Source: Clostridium cuniculi (GTDB taxonomy: Bacteria > Bacillota > Clostridia > Clostridiales > Clostridiaceae). Taken from it: a stretch of 61,677 nt of DNA. Made by a program: the position numbers and the translations under genes. Below are positions 29,077 to 38,056 of this stretch, one piece after another (positions within the stretch are counted from its first letter, which is position 1; every line of letters starts with the position of its first letter). Under the pieces are notes generated by a model, which ran no database searches, was not told where the DNA came from, and saw only the letters and a list, made by a program, of their open reading frames with translations. The stretch covers positions 1 to 61,677 of the forward strand of contig NZ_SMUS01000026.1 in NCBI RefSeq assembly GCF_004353185.1, given 5' to 3'.

Positions 29077-30663
29077 ATGAATTCTTTAGATAAAGCTATA
29101 TTAGAGTTTATAAATAAAGCTTCTAAAAGAATTAAGGCAAACTTCTTATTAAATTTAAGCATAGTGGGATTAAAGCTTCTACTATGCTTAATCTTTAGTT
29201 TGCTATTAATATCACTTTTTATAACAATTCCTTATATTGAGGAAATTTGTATAGGAATATTAGTAATAGGATTAATAATTATTTTAGTTTATGGTTTTAT
29301 AAAAGCTCCTAAAAAAGATAAAGTTGCTCTTATGGTAGATTCTAAAGGGTTACATGAAAGACTTATTACATCATTAGAACTTATAGGATGTGAAGATAAT
29401 ATATCAATAGCTCAAAAGAAAGATACAGTAGAGAGTATTAAAAAGTTTGATATTAAAAAAATAAAAATTAGTGTAGACAAGAAGCAAGTTTTATTATTTT
29501 TAGGTTTAATAATAATGTGTATTTTAATAATGCTTGTACCTAGTACAGCAAGAAAGGAAGCACAAAAAATAAGGGACTTTGATAAATATCAAAAATCAGT
29601 AATAGAAAAGGTTGAAAAAGAAAAGAAGGAAATAGAAAAGTCAGAAGATTTATCAGATGAGGAAAAGGAAGAAGTTAAAAAGCTTTTAGAAGATGCAGCA
29701 AAAGAGTTAAAGGAAAGTGAAAAAAAATCTGAAATAAATAAGACTTTAGAACGTTTAGAGAAAAAGCTAGAAGATAAAAAAGAAAAGTTGTCATCAGAGA
29801 AATCTAAAGAAGCATTAGAAAAGTCTAAAAAGAAATTATTAGATGACTTTAATAAGGAGAAAGAAGCTACAGCTAAAAAGGATGTAAACAAGTTAGTAAA
29901 TGAGTTAATGAAGAAGGAAGAAAGTAAACCTTTAGCAGAAGCTATGTTAAGTGGAGATGAAGATGCTATAAATAAAGAGTTAGCAGAGATTCAAAATAAG
30001 TTAGGAAGTATGAGTAGCTCGGAATTAAGTGAGTTATCAGAAGCCTTAAAGAATGCTGCCTTGGATATGAGTGATGAAGAATTAGCAGAAGCTTTAAAAA
30101 ATGCATCAAATTCAGTATTAGATAAAAAACTTGATGGAGAAAGTTTATCAAAGGCTATTTCAAAATCCATAAATAATAGTAATGGACAAAATACTAGTAG
30201 TTCAAGTCAACAATCATCAGGTTCTGGGCAAAATCAAAGTCAGGGCCAAGGTAGTGGACAAGGACAAGGCTCAGGAAGTGGACAGGGGTCTGGTTCTGGA
30301 AGTGGTCAAGGTCAAGGTGGATCAGGAGGAACAGGTTCTGGTTCAGGAGCAGGTTCAGGGTCTGGATGGAATACTGGTAGTACTGTAGGTAAAGAAAATG
30401 ATTTAGAAAATTCTACAGGAGAGCAAATATATATTCCAGGAAGAAATGAAGGTAGTGATGAAAATCTTACTGGCAATAAAAATGATAATGGAAATTCACA
30501 AGAAATAGAAAGTCAAAATGGACTTAACATAGGCGGAGAAAAGGTAGATTATGATAAGGTAATTGGAGATTATAGCAATAGTGCATTAGAAGGTGCTAAT
30601 AATAGCAATTTACCACAAAGTTTAAAAGATCTTATAAAAAACTATTTCGAAGGATTAAATTAA
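29077..30663 (+). CDS. Membrane protein with coiled coil and Gly/Ser/Gln-rich region (DUF4175-like)
   Basis: This 528-residue protein has two N-terminal hydrophobic segments (about 24-70), a third at about 143-160, and a long Glu/Lys coiled coil (about 165-330). Then comes a Gly/Ser/Gln tract (about 375-432, made of repeated GQGSG units) and a short conserved C-terminus (GGEKVDYDKVIGDYSNSALE). The layout matches the large membrane partner found beside MoxR/vWA genes. The tract is encoded by near-repeats at 30230-30365, where copy number could vary. The start is four bases after the permease stop, with AAGGAG in front. Confidence 0.8.
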   Translation: MNSLDKAILEFINKASKRIKANFLLNLSIVGLKLLLCLIFSLLLISLFITIPYIEEICIGILVIGLIIILVYGFIKAPKKDKVALMVDSKGLHERLITSLELIGCEDNISIAQKKDTVESIKKFDIKKIKISVDKKQVLLFLGLIIMCILIMLVPSTARKEAQKIRDFDKYQKSVIEKVEKEKKEIEKSEDLSDEEKEEVKKLLEDAAKELKESEKKSEINKTLERLEKKLEDKKEKLSSEKSKEALEKSKKKLLDDFNKEKEATAKKDVNKLVNELMKKEESKPLAEAMLSGDEDAINKELAEIQNKLGSMSSSELSELSEALKNAALDMSDEELAEALKNASNSVLDKKLDGESLSKAISKSINNSNGQNTSSSSQQSSGSGQNQSQGQGSGQGQGSGSGQGSGSGSGQGQGGSGGTGSGSGAGSGSGWNTGSTVGKENDLENSTGEQIYIPGRNEGSDENLTGNKNDNGNSQEIESQNGLNIGGEKVDYDKVIGDYSNSALEGANNSNLPQSLKDLIKNYFEGLN

Positions 30664-30707
30664 AAAAGTATTGAAGAAATTACTGAAAAAATTATGAGGT
30701 GATAAAG

Positions 30708-31691
30708 ATGGAAATTAATGAACAATCAATTATAGAGGTTTCAAAGAAGATAAAAAGATGTGAAGAAGAAATAAGTAAAGGAATAATTGGTCAAAAAGAT
30801 ACAATTAGAAATGTTCTAATAGCTATTTTTGCAGAAGGAAATGTACTTTTAGAAGGTATGCCAGGTATGGGTAAAACACAATTAGTTAAAACAATAGGAA
30901 AGGTATTAGATTTAAACTTTTCTAGAATTCAATTTACTCCTGATTTAATGCCTGCAGACGTTGTAGGAACTAATATTGTAGTAAAGGAAAATGATAATAC
31001 AGTATTTAAATTTGAAAAAGGACCTGTATTTACAAATCTTTTATTAGCAGATGAAATTAATAGAGCTACTCCAAAAACTCAATCTGCACTTTTGGAAGCA
31101 ATGGGAGAAAAAACAGTAACTGTAGGTAAAACAACATATGAAATGCCAAAGCCATTTATGGTATTAGCAACTCAAAATCCTATAGAGCAAGAAGGTACTT
31201 ATCCTCTTCCAGAAGCTCAACTTGATAGATTTTTATTTAAACTTAATGTAGAATTTCCTACTTTAGATGAACTAAAGGAAATCATGGATTTAACATTAAC
31301 TAATAAAAGTATTGAACTTACTAATGTTTTAGAAGGAAATGAAATAATAGAACTTAGAAATATTATTAAGGAAATTAAAATTGCAGAACCAGTAAAAGAA
31401 TATGCCTTAAAGTTAATACTTGCAACACATCCAGAACTAGAAAATGGAGCTGATATAGCTAAAAGGTATGTAGAAGCAGGAGCAGGTCCAAGAGCTGCAC
31501 AAGGTATTATTGCTGGGGCAAAGGTAAGAGCAGTTATGGAAGGAAGATTAAATGTATCTTTTGAAGATATAAAAGAGCTTGCATACCCAGTATTAAGACA
31601 TAGAATTATTTTAAACTTTGATGCTATAACTGAAGGATTAAATGAAGAAGCTATAATTTCTAAAATTTTAGAAGACTTAAAGGTAGTGTAA
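30708..31691 (+). CDS. MoxR-family AAA+ ATPase
   Basis: This 327-residue ATPase has Walker A GMPGMGKT (50-57), Walker B LLLADEINRA, the MoxR-specific stretch AMGEKTVTVG, sensor 1 VLATQNP and the C-terminal lid (ARYVEAGAGPRAAQ-like). GAGGTG at 30697 is the ribosome site, so the ATG at 30708 is chosen over the GTG inside that site. MoxR proteins act as chaperone-like motors on vWA-domain clients. Here three vWA-type genes follow directly. Confidence 0.95.
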   Translation: MEINEQSIIEVSKKIKRCEEEISKGIIGQKDTIRNVLIAIFAEGNVLLEGMPGMGKTQLVKTIGKVLDLNFSRIQFTPDLMPADVVGTNIVVKENDNTVFKFEKGPVFTNLLLADEINRATPKTQSALLEAMGEKTVTVGKTTYEMPKPFMVLATQNPIEQEGTYPLPEAQLDRFLFKLNVEFPTLDELKEIMDLTLTNKSIELTNVLEGNEIIELRNIIKEIKIAEPVKEYALKLILATHPELENGADIAKRYVEAGAGPRAAQGIIAGAKVRAVMEGRLNVSFEDIKELAYPVLRHRIILNFDAITEGLNEEAIISKILEDLKVV

Positions 31692-31694
31692 AAA

Positions 31695-32579
31695 ATGAGT
31701 AAAAAGATGTTTAATGAGGACTTCTTTAAAAAGCTAAATAAAATTAATATGTATATAAATTTTAAGCTTATTGGAGGAACTCAAGGAGGAAGAAAATCAA
31801 AAGCAAAAGGTGTATCAGTAGAGTTCTCAGACTATAGAGAATATGCACCAGGTGATGATTTTAGAAGAATAGATTGGAATGCCTATGGAAGATTCGATAA
31901 ATTTTTTATAAAAGTATTTATGGAAGAAAGAGAAGGTGTATTTAACTTTTTTATTGATAAAAGCAAATCTATGGATTATGGAAAAAATAATAAAAAAGAT
32001 ACAGCTTTAAAAATAGTAGCAGCTTTAAGTTATATTGCTTTAAATAATTTAGATAGAGTAAATATAAGTACAATGAATAATGGAGTAATAGAAAATTTAA
32101 AGACTGGTACTGGTAATAGGGGCTTTCAAAAAATATTAAGAGATTTAGAAAATATAACTTTTGATGGAACAACTGATTTAAGTGAAAGTATAAAGAAAAG
32201 ACCTTTAAATTTAAGAGGAATATCTATTGTAGTATCAGATTTTTTAAATAATTCAGGATTAGAAAGTTTAGAAGCTGGGTTAAAATATTTGGCTTATAAA
32301 AAGCAAGAAATAATTTTAGTACAAGTATTATGTGAAGAGGAAATAAATCCAGAGTTTAATAATGAAATAACTTTAATTGATAGTGAAACTGGGGAAAATA
32401 TAAAGCTTAGTGTTACACCATCATTAATAAAGGATTATAAAGAAACATTAAAAAAATACAATGACAGTATTGAAGCTTTAGCAAGAAAGTATGGTGGAAA
32501 GCTTATAACTGTTAATTCATCTATGAATATAGAAGAAATAATATTAAATGAATTTAGTAAACGAAAAGTATTGTATTAG
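31695..32579 (+). CDS. DUF58 protein with vWA-type MIDAS site
   Basis: This 294-residue cytoplasmic protein has the DUF58 core EYAPGDDFRRIDWNAYGR (about 50-67), followed by the vWA domain with a full metal-ion-dependent adhesion site, Asp88-Lys-Ser-Lys-Ser92. DUF58 proteins are the standard partner of MoxR, encoded next to it, and probably couple ATP hydrolysis to metal-dependent ligand binding. It starts three bases after the moxR stop. Confidence 0.93.
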   Translation: MSKKMFNEDFFKKLNKINMYINFKLIGGTQGGRKSKAKGVSVEFSDYREYAPGDDFRRIDWNAYGRFDKFFIKVFMEEREGVFNFFIDKSKSMDYGKNNKKDTALKIVAALSYIALNNLDRVNISTMNNGVIENLKTGTGNRGFQKILRDLENITFDGTTDLSESIKKRPLNLRGISIVVSDFLNNSGLESLEAGLKYLAYKKQEIILVQVLCEEEINPEFNNEITLIDSETGENIKLSVTPSLIKDYKETLKKYNDSIEALARKYGGKLITVNSSMNIEEIILNEFSKRKVLY

Positions 32580-32590
32580 GGGGAAAGAAT

Positions 32591-34381
32591 ATGGGCTTTA
32601 CTAATTTATGGCCGTTATTTTTACTATTAACTATTCCTCCAGTAATAATGCTTTACATATTAAAGCGTAAATATAAAGAAGAAGTTATATCTTCATCTTT
32701 ATTATGGAAGGAAGTATATAAAAATACTAGAGCCAATACACCGTGGGAAAAGTTTAAAAAGAATATAATGCTGTTACTACAGATTATAATTATTTTAAGT
32801 GTTATTTTAGCTCTTATGAGCCCTTTTATTAGCATAGGAGGAAAGAGCTATAAAAATGTAATAATGGTAATAGATAATACTGCTAGTATGAATACTATAT
32901 ATGATGATAGCAATAGTAGATTAGAGCAAGGGAAAACACTTGCTAAAGAGTATTTAAATAGTACTAAAGAAGGTACAAATACTTATATTATTTCTTATGA
33001 TGGGACTTCAAATTTACTTTTAAATGGAGATTTTAATAAGTCTAATGCATCCTCTATTATTGATAAAATAACTAAAAGTTATGGCAGTGGTGATATAAGT
33101 GATGTAGTGTCATTTGTTAAAGCTATAGGTGATGGAATTGGAGAAGAGTATGAAGCATTAATTTTTACTGATAAACAAGTGGCTATTTCAGATATAAATG
33201 GGAGAATAGTTTATTTAGGTAATAGTGGATTAAATGCTTCTGTAGATAATGTTTCTCATAAATTTGTAGATGATAAAGTTAAAGTTATAGCTAATGTAAC
33301 TAATAATGGAGATAGCTTATATGAAGGAGATTTCTCTTTATATAATGGTGAAGAATTAGTGGCAGTAGAAGGAGTAACTTTACAAGTTGGAGAAAGCAAA
33401 ACTCTATCTTTCCAGTTAGATTCTTTAAATTCTGATTATTTAAAAGGTGAATTATCAAGAAAAGATATATTAATGGAGGATAATACTTATTATCATGTTG
33501 TTAACGAAAATAAAGTGAAGAAAATATTATTAGTTACAGATGAAAATATATTTTTAGAAAAGGCTTTTGGAAGTATTGAAAATACAGAAGTTTATAAAAC
33601 TAATGATGTATCTAATATAACAGATAGTGATGAGTATGATCTTTATGTATTTGATAATAAAATGCCAGAAGTTATGCCAAGAAAGGGTAGTATATTATTT
33701 ATAAATCCTAATTCAAATGAATTTTTCAATGTATTAGAAGGAGGAGAAATAGGTCAGGCTACAGCTGTTAAAGGATCAGTTTCTACTTATTTAGAAGATA
33801 CACAATTTACATTATCAGAATATAACATAATAGAAACTCCATACTATGGTACTAATATACTTACTATAGATGATAATTCTATTGGATTTAAAGGTGAAAT
33901 AAATGATAGAAAAATAGCAGCATTATCTTTTGATTTACATTCAACTGATTTTGCTCTTAAAAAGGAATTCCCAATTCTTATATATGAACTTGGAGAAGAA
34001 TTAATTTCTACTGGAATGGTATATAGTAATAACTTTAAGGCCGGAGAAAAAATAGTAGTTAAATCTTCAGACTTTGAAAATGAAATAAATGTAACTTATC
34101 CAAATGGAGATATTAAAGGCTTAAAATCAGGTGAAGAAGTAAATGGGGAATTAGCTTTAGGTATATATAAAATAAATCAAAATAATAATAATGAAAGTTT
34201 CTCAGTAAACTTCCCAACTTCAAGTGAAAGTGATACTTCAGTAGAAACAATTGGAGAAAATGATAATATAGTTCATGGTAAAAGCAATTTAAAAAGTGGA
34301 TTTAATTTAACACCAATATTTATATTATTAGCTATGTTAGTAGTTGCTTTTGAATGGATATTATACAAGAAAGGTAATTAG
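32591..34381 (+). CDS. BatA-type membrane protein with vWA domain
   Basis: This 596-residue protein begins with the BatA N-terminal domain: helix 1 at about 8-25, the SSLLWKEVYKNTRANTPWEKFKKN loop (about 36-59), and helix 2 at about 60-80. A vWA domain follows with a modified MIDAS, Asp95-Asn-Thr-Ala-Ser99 (DxTxS). A long extracytoplasmic beta-rich region (about 210-560) ends in a C-terminal membrane helix (about 573-592). The vWA domain should face outside with both ends anchored. It has GGGGG ahead of the ATG and is co-transcribed with MoxR and DUF58. Confidence 0.88.
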   Translation: MGFTNLWPLFLLLTIPPVIMLYILKRKYKEEVISSSLLWKEVYKNTRANTPWEKFKKNIMLLLQIIIILSVILALMSPFISIGGKSYKNVIMVIDNTASMNTIYDDSNSRLEQGKTLAKEYLNSTKEGTNTYIISYDGTSNLLLNGDFNKSNASSIIDKITKSYGSGDISDVVSFVKAIGDGIGEEYEALIFTDKQVAISDINGRIVYLGNSGLNASVDNVSHKFVDDKVKVIANVTNNGDSLYEGDFSLYNGEELVAVEGVTLQVGESKTLSFQLDSLNSDYLKGELSRKDILMEDNTYYHVVNENKVKKILLVTDENIFLEKAFGSIENTEVYKTNDVSNITDSDEYDLYVFDNKMPEVMPRKGSILFINPNSNEFFNVLEGGEIGQATAVKGSVSTYLEDTQFTLSEYNIIETPYYGTNILTIDDNSIGFKGEINDRKIAALSFDLHSTDFALKKEFPILIYELGEELISTGMVYSNNFKAGEKIVVKSSDFENEINVTYPNGDIKGLKSGEEVNGELALGIYKINQNNNNESFSVNFPTSSESDTSVETIGENDNIVHGKSNLKSGFNLTPIFILLAMLVVAFEWILYKKGN

Positions 34382-34394
34382 GAGGAGATAATAA

Positions 34395-37193
34395 ATGAAA
34401 TTAGATATAGGAAATTTATACTTTTTAATATTAATTCCAATACTTATCTTCTTTATTTACTATAGTGTGAAAAAGTTTAGAAGTAGCAGTAAAAATGATA
34501 CTTTAATATTAATAAGTAGAATAGTAATTTTCACCTTATTATTGCTATCATTTGCAAATATAACAATAAGTATTAAGGGAAAAAATATTTCAACAGTATT
34601 TTTATTAGATGTATCAGAAAGTATTAGTTCTTTTAAAGATAGTGGGGAAAGTTTTATAAATAGTGCATTAGAGATAATGCCTAAAGGAAATAAAGCTGGA
34701 GTAATATTATTTGGTGATAATGCAAAAGTAGATAAGATTATAGATAACAAAGCTTCCTATAAGAGCTTAAATTCAAGTCCAGTTTCTACAGCAACAAATA
34801 TTCAAAGTGCAGTAGAAACAGCAATAACATTATTTGAGGATGGTACATCTAAAAGGATAGTTCTTATAACTGATGGAGAAGAAAATAAAGGTGATATATT
34901 AAAATCAATTCCATTAATTAATGCGGAAAACATAGATTTAAAAGTATATAAGGTTAGTGGAGAAAGTGGTAATGAAATTTATGTGGACAATGTAACTATT
35001 CCAGATAATATTGCCATTGGAGAAGAATTTTCTGTACAAATAGATTTACAATCTAATTATTCTACATCAGCAAAACTTACTCTTTTTAGTGGAAGAGAAA
35101 AGGTTGGAGAACAATTAGTTGAAGTAAAAAAAGGTAGTAATTCATTTATATTTAGAGATGTTCAAAATAGCGGAGGTTTTAAAAGTTATAGAGTTACAGT
35201 AGAAGCAGAGGGGGATACTAATAAGGTAAATAACGAATATAGTGCTTATACTAATGTAGTTGATAAACCTAATATTTTAATAATAAATGGAGTAAAGGGG
35301 GATGCAACAGCTCTAGAAGAAATATTAAAAAATGGTGGAGCTAATATAAAAACTATTTCTCCAAATTCATCACCAAGCACATTAAATGAACTTTTAGAAT
35401 ATAAGGCAATAGTTTTAAATAATGTTTATAAGGATGATCTAACTAATGGATTTATGGACAATATAGAAAGTTATGTTAAAGACTATGGTGGTGGAGTTGT
35501 AACCTTTGGAGGAGAAGATTCTTATGCTCTTGGAGGATATAAAGATACAGCATTAGAAACTATACTTCCTGTAAATATGGATAAGAAGGGCAAAAATGAA
35601 GTACCTTCTATAAGTATTAATTTAATTATAGACAAGTCCGGAAGTATGAGTACAGAAGGTGGAGGGGTTAGTAAATTAACTCTTGCAAAGGAAGCTGCAA
35701 TGAAGGCTATAGATAATTTAAGAGAGATAGATTATATATCAGTAATAGCTTTTGATGATACTTTTGATGTTGTAGTTCCAACTCAAAAGGTTACTGATAA
35801 GGATTATATAAAGGAACTTATATCAGGAATACAAATAAGAGGTGGAACATCAATATATCCAGCACTGGAAAAAGGATATAATCTTCAATTAGAAAGTGAT
35901 GCAAAAATAAAGCATACTATTTTACTAACTGATGGACAGGATTCAATTCCTTATTCAACATATGAAGAACTTTTAAGTAAATTTAATAATGAAAATATAA
36001 CATTATCAACAGTTGCAGTAGGAAATGATTCTAATTCAAATCTTTTAAGTGACTTAGCAACAGCTGGAAATGGTAGAAGCTATTATACTGATATTTATAC
36101 AGATATTCCAAGAATATTTGCTCAAGAAGTTTTAATGTCTGTAGGAACTTATATAATAAATGAAGAATTTACTCCAAGTATAGTAAGTAACAATGAAGTA
36201 TTAGCAGGTGTACAAACTTCAGAAGGAATTCCATCATTGCTTGGATATATAGGTACATCTTTAAAGGATGATGCAATTGAAATATTAAGTTCTAATAGAG
36301 ATGAGCCAATACTTGCAGTAAGACAATATGGAATAGGGAAAACTGTAAGCTTTACAAGTGATATTGATGGAAGTTGGAGTAAAAATTATTTAACTTGGGA
36401 ATATGGACCTCAATTAATTAAAAATATAGTTTATTATGCAATACCATCTTATGGTGAAGAGGGGAATTTATCTATAACTCAGGATGGAAATGAAGCTAAG
36501 GTTGAGTACTATAATGATAATGTTGATTCTAACACTAAAGTAACAGGTGTTTATAATGGAGAGGATGGTACACAAGGAGAGTTTACATTAACTCAAAGTG
36601 AACCAGGGAAATTTGAAGCTAATGTTCCACTAAGTGAGCTAGGATTTTATAATTTTAATATTAGACAACAAGATGGAGAAAATATAACTAGTACTTATAA
36701 AGGAGCCTTTGCACTTAAATATTCTGATGAATATAAGTTTAATACTAATTCAGTTAAGTTAGATTCTCTTATAAATGAAACTGATGGATCTTTTATAAAT
36801 AAGCCTGAAGAAGTTTTTGAAGGAAAACTTGAAAAGGAATATAAGAAAATTAATTTAACTAATTTACTTCTTATATTAGCATTAATATTATTCTTATTTG
36901 ATATAGCTTATAGAAGATTGAATTTAGACTTTTCTAAGTATATTAAGATAAATACTAGAAATAAGAAAAAGAAGGTTAATGAAAAGAGTTTTCTTAAGGA
37001 AGAGATAATAGTAGAAAAGGAAAGAAATGATATAAGGACTACTGATATATTCGATGATGATAATATAAAGGATAAAGTTAAGAAAAAAGATAAAAAGCCT
37101 AAGATAAAAAAGAAGAAGGAAGAAAAGCCTAAGGCTAAAACTCTTAACACTAGTGAATTGCTTAAAAAGAAAAATGATAGAAATGGTATATAA
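34395..37193 (+). CDS. Large membrane protein with two vWA domains and a GATase1-like domain
   Basis: This 932-residue protein has two N-terminal membrane helices (about 8-25 and 38-58). The first vWA domain has Asp72-Val-Ser-Glu-Ser76, and a GATase1-like domain follows (LEYKAIVLNNVYKDD, then GGGVVTFGGEDSY). The second vWA domain has Asp413-Lys-Ser-Gly-Ser417. A final helix (about 818-838) precedes a cytoplasmic Lys-rich tail (KKKDKKPKIKKKKEEKPKAK). Both MIDAS sites are complete. The GATase1-like part resembles that of the first operon protein, hinting at a shared fold lineage. It ends the compact eight-gene operon. Confidence 0.88.
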   Translation: MKLDIGNLYFLILIPILIFFIYYSVKKFRSSSKNDTLILISRIVIFTLLLLSFANITISIKGKNISTVFLLDVSESISSFKDSGESFINSALEIMPKGNKAGVILFGDNAKVDKIIDNKASYKSLNSSPVSTATNIQSAVETAITLFEDGTSKRIVLITDGEENKGDILKSIPLINAENIDLKVYKVSGESGNEIYVDNVTIPDNIAIGEEFSVQIDLQSNYSTSAKLTLFSGREKVGEQLVEVKKGSNSFIFRDVQNSGGFKSYRVTVEAEGDTNKVNNEYSAYTNVVDKPNILIINGVKGDATALEEILKNGGANIKTISPNSSPSTLNELLEYKAIVLNNVYKDDLTNGFMDNIESYVKDYGGGVVTFGGEDSYALGGYKDTALETILPVNMDKKGKNEVPSISINLIIDKSGSMSTEGGGVSKLTLAKEAAMKAIDNLREIDYISVIAFDDTFDVVVPTQKVTDKDYIKELISGIQIRGGTSIYPALEKGYNLQLESDAKIKHTILLTDGQDSIPYSTYEELLSKFNNENITLSTVAVGNDSNSNLLSDLATAGNGRSYYTDIYTDIPRIFAQEVLMSVGTYIINEEFTPSIVSNNEVLAGVQTSEGIPSLLGYIGTSLKDDAIEILSSNRDEPILAVRQYGIGKTVSFTSDIDGSWSKNYLTWEYGPQLIKNIVYYAIPSYGEEGNLSITQDGNEAKVEYYNDNVDSNTKVTGVYNGEDGTQGEFTLTQSEPGKFEANVPLSELGFYNFNIRQQDGENITSTYKGAFALKYSDEYKFNTNSVKLDSLINETDGSFINKPEEVFEGKLEKEYKKINLTNLLLILALILFLFDIAYRRLNLDFSKYIKINTRNKKKKVNEKSFLKEEIIVEKERNDIRTTDIFDDDNIKDKVKKKDKKPKIKKKKEEKPKAKTLNTSELLKKKNDRNGI

Positions 37194-37257
37194 TTAATTG
37201 TAGTATTAGCATTATCTTTAGTGGCTAAATAGTTAAGCCTTTGGAAGTGAGGTACAA

Positions 37258-37800
37258 ATGAGAAAAGTAGTATTATATATTGCAAAAAGTTTAGATGGAT
37301 ATATAGCAGATTCTAATGGAGGTGTGGATTGGTTAACTGGTCAGGATGAAGAAAATACTGATCCAGGAAGTTATCCAGAATTTATTAAAACTGTAGATAC
37401 TGTTATATTGGGTTATAAGACTTATTATCAAGTAACAACAGAATTATCGCCAGATTCTTGGGTTTATTCTGGGATGAAAAGCTATGTTGTTACAAGTAAA
37501 AAGATAGAAAGTACAGATGAAATTATTTTTACAAATGAAAATTTAGTTGACTTAATTTCTAATTTAAAGAATCAAGAAGGAAAAGATATTTGGATTTGTG
37601 GGGGAGCTTCAATTGCAAATCAATTATTAGAACTTAATTTAATAGATGAGTTTTATATATCAATTATACCTACAATTTTAGGAAGTGGTATTCGTCTATT
37701 TGAAGAACATAATAAAGAAATTAAGTTAGAATTAATTAATACTAGAAATTATAATGGAATAGTAGATTTACAATACAAATGTAGAAAGTCTATTGATTAA
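37258..37800 (+). CDS. Dihydrofolate reductase / RibD C-terminal family protein
   Basis: This 180-residue protein has the YwjB/RibD-type reductase fold: RKVVLYIAKSLDGYIADSNG (2-21), VDTVILGYKTYYQV (about 42-55), DIWICGGASIANQLLE (about 114-129) with the NADPH-binding GGA, and ISIIPTILGSGIRLF. It is an NADPH-dependent reductase of unknown substrate. It is too divergent to be called the housekeeping folA product. No terminator separates it from the vWA operon, so it may be read through from there. Confidence 0.87.
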   Translation: MRKVVLYIAKSLDGYIADSNGGVDWLTGQDEENTDPGSYPEFIKTVDTVILGYKTYYQVTTELSPDSWVYSGMKSYVVTSKKIESTDEIIFTNENLVDLISNLKNQEGKDIWICGGASIANQLLELNLIDEFYISIIPTILGSGIRLFEEHNKEIKLELINTRNYNGIVDLQYKCRKSID

Positions 37801-37813
37801 AAATTTTAATATA

Positions 37814-37856
37814 AAAACTGTCACAAAGCTATGTTTTGTGGTGGTTTTTATTTTTT
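37814..37856 (+). terminator. Terminator ending the vWA operon/reductase unit
   Basis: AAACTGTCACAAA pairs with TTTGTGGTGGTTT (three G-U pairs), followed by TTATTTTTT. Confidence 0.75.
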
Positions 37857-37955
37857 ATGCATTAATATTTATTTTTATTTAAAGTATTAGAAAATCAAAA
37901 TCTATTAAATTAAAAAAAAATTAATTTATTTAAGAAGATTTACATATAGAAATGG

Positions 37956-37984
37956 TTGTAAATGTTTACCAGAAACCGTATAAT
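37956..37984 (+). promoter_or_regulatory. Promoter of the GH84 gene with overlapping palindrome
   Basis: TTGTAA (37956-37961), 17 bases and TATAAT (37979-37984). The palindrome GTAAATGTTTAC (37958-37969) overlaps the -35 box and could be an operator for a repressor. No regulator gene is adjacent. Confidence 0.7.
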
Positions 37985-38056
37985 TACATTATATGGTAAA
38001 AAGTATTATTTATAAGTTAACTTTTAAATTATTATGTGAAAATAATAGGGGGAAAA

